The notes: generated by a model not told the origin, from the sequence alone. Positions 1 to 7,592 are shown, counted from the first letter of the stretch. The stretch is DNA of 36,468 nucleotides from an uncultured Clostridia bacterium (GCA_947166945.1 CAMVGH010000016.1:1-36468), one strand, 5' to 3'. Made by a program: numbers and translations.

Positions 1-40
1 GCTTTGGTACGCGCTTTCTCCACAATACTCGTTTAAAAGC

Positions 41-185
41 AAGTGCGCACTTATATACCACTCTTGTGATATCGTGCGCGCTCTGCAAAAAACCGCTGCC
101 GTTCAATGAATATATTTGTAAAAAATGAAATTCTACAAAATGCACAATTTACTTTTTGTATCTTGCGGTGCTTTTCGAGAAAAGC
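41..185. other. Non-coding left edge with short palindromes
   Basis: No convincing gene is seen in the first 240 bases. Visible structure is a perfect 12-bp palindrome AAGTGCGCACTT at 41-52, a small hairpin GCTTTT-CGAG-AAAAGC at 170-185, and two copies of TGCACAAT near 141 and 193. These could be recombinase accessory sites because an integrase gene follows, but nothing proves it. Confidence 0.35.
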
Positions 186-238
186 AGCGATATGCACAAT
201 CGGGTGAAATTTTACTGCAAAATACAACAGAATATTTC

Positions 239-280
239 AAAAGGCTTTACTCTGCAAATGGCGTTGTAAAGCCTTTTGCT
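239..280 (+). terminator. Rho-independent terminator-like hairpin
   Basis: A perfect 12-bp stem AAAAGGCTTTAC (239-250) / GTAAAGCCTTTT (266-277) encloses a 15-nt loop; the TTTT of the right arm doubles as a short T-run. It probably ends a gene located left of the window and insulates the integrase promoter. Confidence 0.6.
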
Positions 281-363
281 GTTTGACTTTTCGTTTTACT
301 TTTGATATAATAAGCTCACAAGATTTCCGAAGCATTTAGTCATAAATGCCGTACATAAAGAAC

Positions 364-392
364 TGGACAAGCCGGAAATTTTGTGGTATAAT
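364..392 (+). promoter_or_regulatory. Promoter of the first integrase gene
   Basis: TGGACA (364-369) and a perfect TATAAT (387-392) are separated by 17 bases, giving a leader of about 90 nt before the integrase start at 488. Confidence 0.6.
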
Positions 393-487
393 ACTCCATA
401 GAATATTCGGCTGTCGGAAAGGCAGGATTAAATGAAAAGACAGTCAAAATATATCGTCATCTTCGGAAATGAAATGGGGGTGAGGAT

Positions 488-1672
488 ATGAACATTCAGG
501 AACGCAGGAACAAGGACGGTAAGATCACCTCGTATCGTATCAGAGTATTCGATCACCGCGATACCGATACCGGTAAGCAGGTATTCAAAAATCTCTCTGT
601 CAAATATGACAACACCAAGAGTGAGAACTGGAACAGGAAGAATGCAGAGAAGCAGGCTGCGATATTCGAGAAAGGTGTCGAGGAGCAGACAGTCTGCGAC
701 TCGCGGATAACTTTTGCGGAGTATGCAGACTATGTTATCAGAAGCAAAGAGCAGTCGTGCATATCATCTTCAACAGCGTTTAACTATCGGGTCTATACGA
801 AGAAGCTGAAACCGTTGATCGGGCACATTCAGTTGAAAGATCTGATGCCGAAGGTGCTGAACAATGCGTATGCAGAGCTTCTCAAAGATGGCACATCAAA
901 GAACTATGTACACGATTTACACATGATGGTTCATATCGTTCTCGGTGTGGCTTTCAAGGAAGGTATTATTCCGAGAAACTATGCGGATGCCGCAATGCCG
1001 CCGAAACGCAACAGGAATACGGTCGTAGCATTAGGCGAAGAAGAGATAAACACATTCTACAATGCTCTCTTTGCAGAGAAGAAGAACTACATTTATCAGG
1101 TAATCTTCAGTCTGCTGCTTGCAACAGGTTGTCGTATCGGGGAATTGTGTGCGTTAAGCTGGAATGATATTGATTTCGATGAAAAGTGCATACACATTCA
1201 CAAGCATTTCGTTCACGATAAGAACGGCAGACACGTTGAGGAAGGATGCAAAACTACGGCGGGCGAACGCTGGCTGTATATGGATGACGGAATTATGGAT
1301 ATGCTCGCTGTGTACCGCGAGAAGTATCTCCACGGCGCGATCAAGAACAAACAGTGGAACATTGACGAAATGGCAGTATTCTCATCAACCAAATACCCGG
1401 GCGAATATCTCTCTCCGAACACGGTACGTGAATGGATCCGGAACTTTACGAAGAATCATAATTTACCGAAGTTTCATCCGCATCAGTTCAGACACACCGC
1501 TATCAGCTTACAGTTGCAGGCAGGAATAAGTATTCCCGACATTGCCAAGAGAGCAGGTCATAGCCGCCCGGACGTAACACTCGGAATTTACGCTCATACG
1601 CTGAAAAACAACGATAAGCATATCAGCGAGGTCGTTACGAAAGCTCTTCCGCAGTTGCCGTTAGCAGAGTAA
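488..1672 (+). CDS. Site-specific tyrosine recombinase (phage/ICE integrase)
   Basis: This 394-aa protein is a tyrosine recombinase that would integrate or excise a mobile element by strand exchange through a covalent 3'-phosphotyrosine. The N-terminal ~60 residues resemble the arm-type DNA-binding domain of Tn916-like integrases, followed by a SAM-like core-binding domain (about 75-165). In the catalytic domain the first Arg is in ATGCRIGEL (about residue 215), the H-x-x-R box is HQFRH (about 335), the second His is in AGHSRPD and the nucleophile Tyr is in GIYAHT near the C-terminus. The ATG at 488 follows a GGGGGTGAGG ribosome site. Length is normal for the family and all catalytic residues are present, so it looks functional. 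It is tail to tail with a second integrase, and no excisionase accompanies it. Confidence 0.93.
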   Translation: MNIQERRNKDGKITSYRIRVFDHRDTDTGKQVFKNLSVKYDNTKSENWNRKNAEKQAAIFEKGVEEQTVCDSRITFAEYADYVIRSKEQSCISSSTAFNYRVYTKKLKPLIGHIQLKDLMPKVLNNAYAELLKDGTSKNYVHDLHMMVHIVLGVAFKEGIIPRNYADAAMPPKRNRNTVVALGEEEINTFYNALFAEKKNYIYQVIFSLLLATGCRIGELCALSWNDIDFDEKCIHIHKHFVHDKNGRHVEEGCKTTAGERWLYMDDGIMDMLAVYREKYLHGAIKNKQWNIDEMAVFSSTKYPGEYLSPNTVREWIRNFTKNHNLPKFHPHQFRHTAISLQLQAGISIPDIAKRAGHSRPDVTLGIYAHTLKNNDKHISEVVTKALPQLPLAE

Positions 1673-1700
1673 GCGTAAACCAACAAATAAGCTAAAAGTT

Positions 1701-1743
1701 GCCCGCTTGTTGACCAAAACGGAAAATCGGTCATCAAGCGGGC
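1701..1743. terminator. Strong hairpin after the first integrase
   Basis: A 15-bp inverted repeat with one mismatch, GCCCGCTTGTTGACC (1701-1715) / GGTCATCAAGCGGGC (1729-1743), encloses a 13-nt loop. No T-run follows, so it may stop convergent transcription poorly, or it may be a recombination-related structure between the two converging integrase genes. Confidence 0.45.
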
Positions 1744-1782
1744 GGCTGAATGGCTTTGTTATGCGGAACAAGAGATTTATCT

Positions 1783-1846
1783 GGTACAAATTTGGCTCTT
1801 ATTTCAAAAATTACGCAATTTTGATATTATTAACGGAATTTGTACC
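1783..1846. repeat. Inverted GGTACAAATT repeat and att-like motif at the end of integrase 2
   Basis: GGTACAAATT (1783-1792) and AATTTGTACC (1837-1846) form an inverted pair around the stop codon of the minus-strand integrase; the second copy is inside its last codons. Overlapping the first copy is ATTTGGCTCTTATTT (1790-1804), which recurs with one mismatch at 23582-23596. Integrases commonly have their attachment site next to the int gene, so this is a candidate att core or arm site; that role is inferred. Confidence 0.4.
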
Positions 1847-3022
1847 GATTGGTAACGCCTCCGCGACAGCGTTCATTGCTCGTGCCTGCGCCGACTGGAA
1901 TGTATGCAGATATATCTGCAAAGTCGTCACGGGAGTTGAATGGCCTAAGCAACTCTGGACGGTCTTAACATCTACGCCTGCGTTGACAAGGAGCGACGCA
2001 TTTAAATGACGCATGGAGTGAACGGATACATAACGCATACCGGTGCGGTCGCAGAACTTATGGAAGTAGTGCGAAGGTGCAGCCCTGCAAAGATAATCAC
2101 CGTTCCATTTTGTGAAGATACGGTCGGTCTCGAACCACTGAGTTCCGAGCTTCTCACGCTGTGCGTCCTGCAAGCCTTGCCACTTCGACAGGCAGTCCAT
2201 AACGCCCTGCGGAACTTTCAGACTGCGAATACTTGATGCAGTTTTAGGCGTGTCGGTGTATATCCCCTTTTCTTTTGTATAAAGGCTGGTGCGCTTGACA
2301 GAAATCACATTCGCGTCGAAGTCGATGTCCTTCCATTCCAGACCGAGCAATTCTCCGAGACGAAATCCGGTATAAATTGCAACAGTATAGAAGCAGACAA
2401 ACATATAGTTTTCGTCCGGTTCCTGTGCAAAGAGGTCGAGAAGACGCTGTGCTTCTTCGATAGAGTAGTAGTCCTTTTCCGGCGTGACCACCTTCGGGAT
2501 CGTGACAATTTTGCAGGGATTTTCTTTTATTACCTGCATTTTCACAGCGTAGTCGCATACCGTGGAAATGAACGATTTATACAGCTTTATCGTCTTTGTT
2601 GACAGCTTTCCGCCGTTTTTCTTCGGTGTATCGAAGCGCTCACATTCGGTGAGTTCGACTATAAACTTTTGAATATGATGCGGTGTGAGTTTGTCCATGC
2701 GTATATGTCCGAGAGCCTTGTAAATGCGCGGTGTCATGTTCTCATAACCAGCGATTGTTCCGGCTTTCAGGCGAATGTGCGCATATTCCGTGAACCACTG
2801 CTTTGCAAAGTCTTCAAACTTGATCGCGCCCACCTTGTTTCCGCCGGCGCATTCTTCCTCGAACATCACAGCCTGACGCTGCACTTCCTTTTCGATTTGT
2901 TTCTTGGTCATGCCGGGTTCGGGTTTCCAGGTCAGAAACTGGCTGACCTGTTTACCGTGCGCGTCATAGCCGCACGAGACCTTTATGCGATAAGAGTTTC
3001 CTCTTTTGCTTATTGATGCCAT
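1811..3022 (-). CDS. Tn916-type tyrosine recombinase (integrase)
   Basis: This second integrase has 403 aa and is unrelated in detail to the first. The N-terminus (about 1-60, starting MASISKRGNSYRIKVS) has the arm-type DNA-binding fold of Tn916-like integrases; a core-binding domain spans about 70-165. Catalytic residues seen are Arg in TGFRLGELLG (about 220), H-x-x-R in HSMRH (about 334-337), His in LGHSTP and the Tyr nucleophile in LQIYLHTF (about 370). The ATG is preceded by GGAGGAATAAACC. An excisionase-like gene lies upstream on the same strand, the usual xis-int order, with a hairpin between them. All catalytic residues are intact. Confidence 0.93.
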   Translation of the reverse strand: MASISKRGNSYRIKVSCGYDAHGKQVSQFLTWKPEPGMTKKQIEKEVQRQAVMFEEECAGGNKVGAIKFEDFAKQWFTEYAHIRLKAGTIAGYENMTPRIYKALGHIRMDKLTPHHIQKFIVELTECERFDTPKKNGGKLSTKTIKLYKSFISTVCDYAVKMQVIKENPCKIVTIPKVVTPEKDYYSIEEAQRLLDLFAQEPDENYMFVCFYTVAIYTGFRLGELLGLEWKDIDFDANVISVKRTSLYTKEKGIYTDTPKTASSIRSLKVPQGVMDCLSKWQGLQDAQREKLGTQWFETDRIFTKWNGDYLCRAAPSHYFHKFCDRTGMRYVSVHSMRHLNASLLVNAGVDVKTVQSCLGHSTPVTTLQIYLHTFQSAQARAMNAVAEALPIGTNSVNNIKIA

Positions 3023-3201
3023 GGTTTATTCCTCCTTCAATAAACCGCAGGCACTTATCTGTACTTATTATTCTACACTTTAAAGCAAGATTTGCCAACC
3101 CTTTTGAAAAATATTTTGTTACAAATCTCGGATCTGCAGATTAGTAACAAGCACAGATAGCTTAACCATGCGGTTTTGCTGCATTTCATTGTGTAATATA
3201 T

Positions 3202-3241
3202 ACGGCAGGGCAGGATGTGCTGCGCCTGCCGTTTTATCTTT
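3202..3241. terminator. Hairpin between excisionase and integrase genes
   Basis: ACGGCAGG (3202-3209) pairs with CCTGCCGT (3225-3232), and inner GCAG/CTGC bases can extend the stem. On the plus strand it is followed by TTTATCTTTTT, so it would terminate plus-strand transcription best. Read on the minus strand it lies right after the excisionase stop and could lower read-through into the integrase. Confidence 0.5.
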
Positions 3242-3433
3242 TTATGCTATCTTATTTTCGTCATTTGGTATCTCTCCGAGCACCGCCTTGTAGAGCGCCT
3301 GCTCGTCGATCAGATACTTCTTTCCCGCCATAAAACACGGGAGCTGACCAGATCTCACAATCTGGCGAACGCGGTACTCAGTGAGACCGTCGATAAGTTT
3401 TGCTGCTTCCTTGATTGCAAGAATTCTTCTCAT
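3242..3433 (-). CDS. Excisionase-like helix-turn-helix protein
   Basis: A 63-aa protein with the MerR/excisionase winged-helix pattern: KEAAKLIDGLTEYRVRQIV as the helix-turn-helix, then GKKYLIDEQAL, where such proteins place the wing and final helix. Small proteins like this direct integrases toward excision by bending attachment-site DNA. The ATG follows AAGGAGGAAACAAC, a strong ribosome site. It is upstream of the Tn916-type integrase on the same strand. The gap between them (about 220 nt with a hairpin) suggests the two are not always co-expressed. Family assignment is good; the specific excisionase role is inferred from context. Confidence 0.8.
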   Translation of the reverse strand: MRRILAIKEAAKLIDGLTEYRVRQIVRSGQLPCFMAGKKYLIDEQALYKAVLGEIPNDENKIA

Positions 3434-3469
3434 GTTGTTTCCTCCTTGAATTTCATTGTCATGCTTAGT

Positions 3470-3898
3470 TTATATGTCTTTATGTATATCGGTATCGCCC
3501 ACGACCGGGCATAGCAAAGCTACGGCGGCACACCGATATAAATGTAAATCATAGCATCGCCTCCTATCACCGCGACGACTACGGCTATTATGCTGTGTGG
3601 TCGGCTTTTGTGCGGGCTCGTCCGATTTGGGTTCAGACTTCTCCGGTGCGGAATCACGCGGCTCCTGTTTTTGCGATATATCCTGCATTGGCGGTTTGTT
3701 GGTAGGTGGCTCATGCTTGGGTTCAGACCTCTCTTGTACAGAAGCCCGGCGTTGGGCTTCAAGCTCCTGCTCTGACTTCATCAATTTGCTGATGTAGTCG
3801 CCCTGCGAGATGTCATTGTAGGTGTCGGAAATCTCACGGTACATCTCATACAGCTTTTTACCGGCTTCAAAGGTACGCTTCAATTCTGAAAACCGCAC
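3470..3898 (-). CDS. Small charged, proline/glutamine-rich protein of the integrase module (C-terminal frame doubtful)
   Basis: From a GTG at 3898 this frame encodes 142 aa. Residues 1-50 look helical (SELKRTFEAGKKLYEMYREI), residues ~50-105 are a low-complexity linker rich in E, P, K, Q and S, and the last ~37 residues turn Arg- and Cys-rich, which is not typical of a real ending. In another frame of the same DNA the linker would continue into the hydrophobic segment SIIAVVVAVIGGDAMIYIY, a plausible membrane anchor. Either the gene carries a frameshift near 3600 or the true C-terminus uses the other frame. No strong ribosome site precedes the GTG. I do not recognise the family; similar helix-plus-linker-plus-anchor proteins occur in integrative elements. 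Confidence 0.45.
   Translation of the reverse strand: MRFSELKRTFEAGKKLYEMYREISDTYNDISQGDYISKLMKSEQELEAQRRASVQERSEPKHEPPTNKPPMQDISQKQEPRDSAPEKSEPKSDEPAQKPTTQHNSRSRRGDRRRCYDLHLYRCAAVALLCPVVGDTDIHKDI
3484..3541 (-). ncRNA. Structured leader upstream of the excisionase-like gene
   Basis: Outer arms TATATCGGT and ACCGATATA (ends near 3484 and 3541) can pair around inner GCCC/GGGC and other short stems, making a folded leader in the minus-strand transcript just before the excisionase ribosome site. A 10-codon frame with a strong ribosome site overlaps its 5' side. The structure suggests post-transcriptional control of excision genes. This is inference; I do not recognise it as a named RNA family. 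Confidence 0.35.
3520..3552 (-). CDS. Possible 10-codon leader peptide
   Basis: The frame ATG...TAG encodes MIYIYIGVPP and is preceded by a perfect AGGAGG (3560-3565 on the minus strand) 7 nt from the ATG. The ribosome site is as good as those of the real genes nearby, unusual for a chance frame. It lies between the charged protein and the excisionase gene, inside a region that can fold, so it may be an attenuation or coupling peptide, or the tail of a frame-shifted membrane segment of the upstream gene. Confidence 0.35.
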   Translation of the reverse strand: MIYIYIGVPP

Positions 3899-3938
3899 GT
3901 CCAGTTCTATTTTTTAGTTGCTGAAAAGGCGGTTAAAC

Positions 3939-3967
3939 TTGACAAAATTTAAGGTATATGCTATAAT
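3939..3967 (+). promoter_or_regulatory. Consensus promoter of the repeat lipoprotein gene
   Basis: Perfect TTGACA (3939-3944) and TATAAT (3962-3967) with 17-bp spacing, about 25 nt upstream of the GTG start. It implies strong, possibly constitutive expression, independent of the minus-strand integrase genes. Confidence 0.85.
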
Positions 3968-3996
3968 TCACATATGATGAAAGGAATTCTTGACAT

Positions 3997-4971
3997 GTGA
4001 AAAATAAACTTTTTATTTTCATTCTATTGATTTCTGTTATTATATTTGCTTCAAGTAGTTGTGCTCCTAAAAATGATTTTTATATTGAAGACGGTGTGCT
4101 AAAAGAATACAATTCAAATGAAACAATTGTAGTGATACCAGATACTTGTATTAGTATAGATTCCAACACCTTTCAGAATTATGGGATTATTAGTGAAGTC
4201 GTATTGCAAAGTAGTATTACAAGACTGGGTCATAATGCTTTTAGAAATTGTAGTTCATTAAAGAAGATTAACATTGAATATGTTACCGAATCTATAGGAA
4301 GCGGAGTCTTTTTTAATTGTGAAAATCTCGAAGATATTACTTTTTCAGATACAATAAAAACTATTGAAGATAGTGCTTTCTACAATTGTGTTAAATTATC
4401 ATCAATAACGATACCAAGTAGTATAGAGCATATTGGATTAGGTGCGTTTAAAGGTTGTATTAATTTGACTGATATTTACTACGAAGGGAACAAAGATAAG
4501 TGGAGCACATTATTCAGCAAGCTTGCTTCAAGAGAGGAGTTTCCTTCAGATAGTTGTATACACTTTGAGGTATCTGATGATAATCCACAAGGAAACGAAG
4601 CAGTACGGTTTAAGGAATCAGTTTTAGTTTCAAATTCAGATGCTAATGACACGGATAATTCACATATTATATCAAGTGATTTATCAATTGGACAGCAAAA
4701 TGCAATCAAACAAGCCAAAAACTATTTGAACACTATGCCATTCTCACGGCAAGGATTGATAGAACAGTTGGAGTATGAAGGTTACACAAATTCTGACGCG
4801 ACCTATGCTGTGGATCATATTATTGTCGATTGGAATGAACAAGCTGCTAAAAAAGCAAAACAATATATAGATTTGATGTCATTCTCCAAAGATGGACTTA
4901 TTGATCAATTAAAATATGACGGGTTTACTGCTGCACAAGCACAATATGGCGCAAAATCTGTGGGATATTGA
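3997..4971 (+). CDS. Surface lipoprotein with BspA-type leucine-rich repeats and two Ltp-type C-terminal repeats
   Basis: This 324-aa protein starts at GTG; an in-frame stop at 3991 excludes an earlier start, and AAAGGA lies 11 nt upstream. Residues 5-21 are a hydrophobic signal ending in a lipobox (ASSSC, Cys22), so it should be a cell-surface lipoprotein. Residues ~43-170 hold about five BspA/LRR_5 repeats (for example AFRNCSSLKKINI, AFYNCVKLSSITIP). After a linker, two related ~45-residue repeats (AIKQAKNYLNTMPFSRQGLIEQL and AAKKAKQYIDLMSFSKDGLIDQL, about 228-324) match the Ltp/host cell surface-exposed lipoprotein family, whose phage TP-J34 member blocks DNA injection by other phages. The gene is clearly more AT-rich than its neighbours and sits in the integrase region, which suggests acquisition with the element. 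A superinfection-exclusion role is inference. Confidence 0.85.
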   Translation: MKNKLFIFILLISVIIFASSSCAPKNDFYIEDGVLKEYNSNETIVVIPDTCISIDSNTFQNYGIISEVVLQSSITRLGHNAFRNCSSLKKINIEYVTESIGSGVFFNCENLEDITFSDTIKTIEDSAFYNCVKLSSITIPSSIEHIGLGAFKGCINLTDIYYEGNKDKWSTLFSKLASREEFPSDSCIHFEVSDDNPQGNEAVRFKESVLVSNSDANDTDNSHIISSDLSIGQQNAIKQAKNYLNTMPFSRQGLIEQLEYEGYTNSDATYAVDHIIVDWNEQAAKKAKQYIDLMSFSKDGLIDQLKYDGFTAAQAQYGAKSVGY

Positions 4972-4979
4972 TTTTTCTA

Positions 4980-5017
4980 CATCTGCTGAATCATTTATGG
5001 TTAGCAGATGTTTTTTT
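4980..5017 (+). terminator. Rho-independent terminator of the lipoprotein gene
   Basis: CATCTGCTGA (4980-4989) pairs with TTAGCAGATG (5001-5010, one G-T pair) and is followed by seven T residues. Confidence 0.9.
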
Positions 5018-5065
5018 ACTATGTTTTATACGGATTTAACACATACCTCAAGCACCGGTTGACAG

Positions 5066-5461
5066 ATGTATGGACAGCGATTGACTTTACTATCGGCATT
5101 TTCTATAGAAAATATAGATATTGAAGCAGAAGGCGGAATAGAACGACTGGTGATCAAAGCCAGTCCATATAAATGAGACAGATGCCACTGTGGTATATGC
5201 GGCAGGAAAGCGCCAAAGTATGATAAAGGCAAAGGAGTTCGCAGATGGCGGTCACTTGACATAGGAAACAGTATGCCGGTAAGGGAAACCGGAATATATG
5301 ATATAGGTCAGAGACTTTGCCCTGTGTTTGATTTAGCCAATCAGATGCAGACCTCGTCAGTAGGTGGAATCCGTGACCGAATAATCAGATATGGGGTTCA
5401 GGACTTTTATATAGTAGGTATCGGCTGCGATATATCGTCGGCAGCGGGAAACAGAAATTGA
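5066..5461 (+). pseudogene. Decayed ISL3-family transposase N-terminus
   Basis: One frame from the ATG at 5066 reads through to 5461 with an internal TGA after SPYK. The segment SIENIDIEAEGGIERLVIKA, then after the stop a four-Cys zinc finger region (CHCGICGRKAPKYDKG) and RRWRSLDIG, matches the N-terminal part of ISL3 transposases, which have a Cys-x2-Cys zinc ribbon followed by RRWRxLDxG. Beyond 5283 the match fades, and the DDE catalytic region is missing. No clear inverted repeats remain. The rest of the gap up to 5600 holds nothing recognisable. It is a relic of an insertion beside the integrase module. Confidence 0.7.
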
Positions 5462-5626
5462 CAGATAGCAATAACACAATGGGGTAAAGGGATATTCCCA
5501 GTGCAGCTTGTTCGCCGCTTGCTGCATATCTCGCTTAAATCGAGTATCACAATGTGTACGTATCTCTTATCTAGTCTTCATGCGGAAGCAATATTGTGAA
5601 ATGTATGTGTTATTTTTAGAAATCCG

Positions 5627-5655
5627 TTGACACAGCAGTTATTTAGTGCTATAAT
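5627..5655 (+). promoter_or_regulatory. Promoter of the flavodoxin/hydrolase/peroxidase operon
   Basis: TTGACA (5627-5632) and TATAAT (5650-5655), spacing 17. The -10 box is inside an inverted repeat GTGCTA (5646-5651) / TAGCAC (5661-5666), and TTAG-N6-TTAA at 5660-5673 is a degenerate match to the operator seen downstream of three other promoters in this window. The promoter is therefore probably repressed by a DNA-binding protein. Confidence 0.8.
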
Positions 5656-5702
5656 CGATTTAGCACAATTTAATATAACACAATTTGTACGCAGGTGATA
5701 CT

Positions 5703-6122
5703 ATGAACATAGCTGTCAGATATTATTCAAAGTCCGGCAATACCAAAAGAATTGCCGAAGCTATAGCCGAAGGCTCCGGAACACACGCCGTGTCGATCAC
5801 CGATGAACCGACACTTTCCGAGAGGATTGATATTTTGTTTCTCGGCGGTGCGCCGTATGCGAATGTAATGGCTCCGGAACTTCGCAGATACGCGGAATGT
5901 CTTGTACGCGACCGGATCGGCAAGGTAGTGCTGTTCACCACATCGAACTGGTCGCACCGCACGGTCAAGGGACTGCAAAAAATACTGCAGGTAAAAGGAA
6001 TACCGGTCGCGGAAGGGCATTTCTATGCTCATATGCTGAACATCAGCGGAAAGCTTGATGCCGCACGCGAGTTCGGCAGGAAATATGGCAGCAATAATTG
6101 TTTGCAGGAGGAAAAGGTATGA
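5703..6122 (+). CDS. Flavodoxin family protein
   Basis: A 139-aa flavodoxin-fold protein expected to bind FMN and carry electrons in the cytoplasm. The phosphate-binding loop is near the N-terminus (YYSKSGNTKRIAEAI, residues ~7-21), and GGAPYANVMAPELRRY and TTSNWSHRT follow at the usual positions of the isoalloxazine-contacting loops. I chose the ATG at 5703 because AGGTGA is 5 nt upstream; an in-frame TTG at 5685 lacks a ribosome site. Its stop overlaps the next start (ATGA at 6119-6122), so it is translationally coupled to the hydrolase. Flavodoxins often replace ferredoxins under iron limitation, which fits the operator-like element in the promoter. Exact partner unknown. Confidence 0.8.
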   Translation: MNIAVRYYSKSGNTKRIAEAIAEGSGTHAVSITDEPTLSERIDILFLGGAPYANVMAPELRRYAECLVRDRIGKVVLFTTSNWSHRTVKGLQKILQVKGIPVAEGHFYAHMLNISGKLDAAREFGRKYGSNNCLQEEKV

Positions 6123-7114
6123 ACGGAAAAATAAAAGGAACACGACGCACAAGGATATTGATTGTCGCGTGTGCAATAATTGTCGTTTTGCTGCTGATCG
6201 CGGATATTCTTGTCGGGAATTATCTTGTGACATTTGCGATAGGGCGCTCTTCTGCTTCCGGAGCAGCGGTCGCTCCGCCGTCTGTGACAAGCGATGAGAC
6301 AAACAGTAAAGTTGACATAAACATAAAAGCAATGTCGGAAAAGACTGCCGCGTGGCTGGAGACTGCCGAAGTCTCAGAAGCCTCGGTGACCTCGGACGAC
6401 GGGCTGTTGTTAAAGGGTAGTATGATCCGCACTCCGGAGAAAAGCGACCTCTGGGCGATAATAATCCACGGCTACACGGGCAGGAAGGAACACATGGCAA
6501 ACTACGCTGCATATTACGCGGAACGGGGCTTCAATGTGCTGCTGCCTGATATGCGCGGACACGGCGAGAGCGAGGGTGACTACATCGGTATGGGCTGGCT
6601 CGACCGGAAAGACGTGCTGAAATGGATAAACCTGATAATCTCGGAAAACCCCGCGGCGGTTATAACTCTGCACGGCGTATCAATGGGCGGTGCGACTGTG
6701 ATGATGACGGCAGGAGAGGAGCTGCCGGATAATGTTAAAGCAATAGTCGATGACTGCGGTTACACTTCGGTATGGGACATCTTTTCCGATGAACTGCAAT
6801 ACATATTCGGGCTGCCGACGTTCCCGTTCCTGAACACGGCGAGCATTATCGCAAAGCTGCGCGCAGGTTATACCTTCGAGGAAGCCTCCGCGCTTGAACA
6901 GATCAAGAATGCCAAAGTCCCGATGATGTTCATTCATGGCTCTGAGGATAATTTCGTGCATACGGAAATGGTTTATCGGGTTTATGAAGCCTGCCCCACG
7001 GACAAGGAACTGTATGTTGCCGAAGGTGCGGGACACGGCGGAGCGGTCTATATTGACCCCGGGGTTTATTACGATAAAGTTTTTGCGTTTTTGGAGAAGC
7101 ATAACATTTTATGA
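6119..7114 (+). CDS. Membrane-anchored alpha/beta hydrolase
   Basis: This 331-aa protein has one N-terminal transmembrane segment (about residues 11-32, ILIVACAIIVVLLLIADIL) and an extracytoplasmic alpha/beta hydrolase domain. Visible elements are the oxyanion region IIHGYTGRKE, RGHGESEG, the nucleophile elbow HGVSMGGA (Ser ~188), the acid in HGSEDNFVH and the catalytic His in EGAGHGG. The family includes esterases and peptidases; the substrate cannot be read from sequence. The ATG at 6119 follows AGGAGG and overlaps the flavodoxin stop. It ends 13 nt before the peroxidase gene, so the three form one operon. Confidence 0.85.
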   Translation: MNGKIKGTRRTRILIVACAIIVVLLLIADILVGNYLVTFAIGRSSASGAAVAPPSVTSDETNSKVDINIKAMSEKTAAWLETAEVSEASVTSDDGLLLKGSMIRTPEKSDLWAIIIHGYTGRKEHMANYAAYYAERGFNVLLPDMRGHGESEGDYIGMGWLDRKDVLKWINLIISENPAAVITLHGVSMGGATVMMTAGEELPDNVKAIVDDCGYTSVWDIFSDELQYIFGLPTFPFLNTASIIAKLRAGYTFEEASALEQIKNAKVPMMFIHGSEDNFVHTEMVYRVYEACPTDKELYVAEGAGHGGAVYIDPGVYYDKVFAFLEKHNIL

Positions 7115-7127
7115 AAGGACGGCTGTT

Positions 7128-7592
7128 ATGGGTATTTACGATCTTACAGTAAAGAACAACAAGGGTGAGGACATCTCGCTCGGCGATTACAGAGGAAAAG
7201 TCCTGCTGATAGTCAACACGGCGACAAGGTGTGGGCTTACTCCGCAGTACGAGGGTTTGGAGAAGCTCTATGAAAAGTACAATGAGAAAGGCTTTGAGAT
7301 ACTCGATTTCCCGTGCAACCAGTTCGCGTTTCAGGCTCCCGGCAGCGATGAGAAAATAGACAGCTTCTGCAAGCTGAAATACGATACAAAATTTCCGCGT
7401 TTTGCAAAAATAAAGGTGAACGGAGCCGACGAAGCACCTTTGTACACATTTCTCAAAAGCAAGAAAGAGGGTCGCATAAAGTGGAATTTCACTAAATTTC
7501 TGATAGGAGCGGACGGGGATGTGAAGGAGCGCTTTGAGCCGTCCTGTACTCCCGATAAGATCGAAAGCGCGATAGAGCGGGAACTGCAATAA
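7128..7592 (+). CDS. Glutathione peroxidase-family thiol peroxidase (copy 1)
   Basis: A 154-aa thioredoxin-fold peroxidase that reduces H2O2 or organic hydroperoxides. The peroxidatic Cys35 is in NTATRCG; FPCNQF supplies Gln65; WNFTKF supplies Trp/Asn of the tetrad. Cys81 lies where the resolving Cys of two-Cys members sits, so thioredoxin, not glutathione, is the likelier reductant. The protein uses Cys, not selenocysteine. The ATG at 7128 follows AAAGGA; an upstream in-frame extension overlaps the hydrolase and is not credible. Third gene of the flavodoxin operon. A longer paralog lies 365 bp downstream. Confidence 0.92.
   Translation: MGIYDLTVKNNKGEDISLGDYRGKVLLIVNTATRCGLTPQYEGLEKLYEKYNEKGFEILDFPCNQFAFQAPGSDEKIDSFCKLKYDTKFPRFAKIKVNGADEAPLYTFLKSKKEGRIKWNFTKFLIGADGDVKERFEPSCTPDKIESAIERELQ

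Noticed and set aside
5685..5702. TTG start upstream for the flavodoxin gene
   Set aside because: It overlaps the AGGTGA ribosome site that serves the ATG at 5703.
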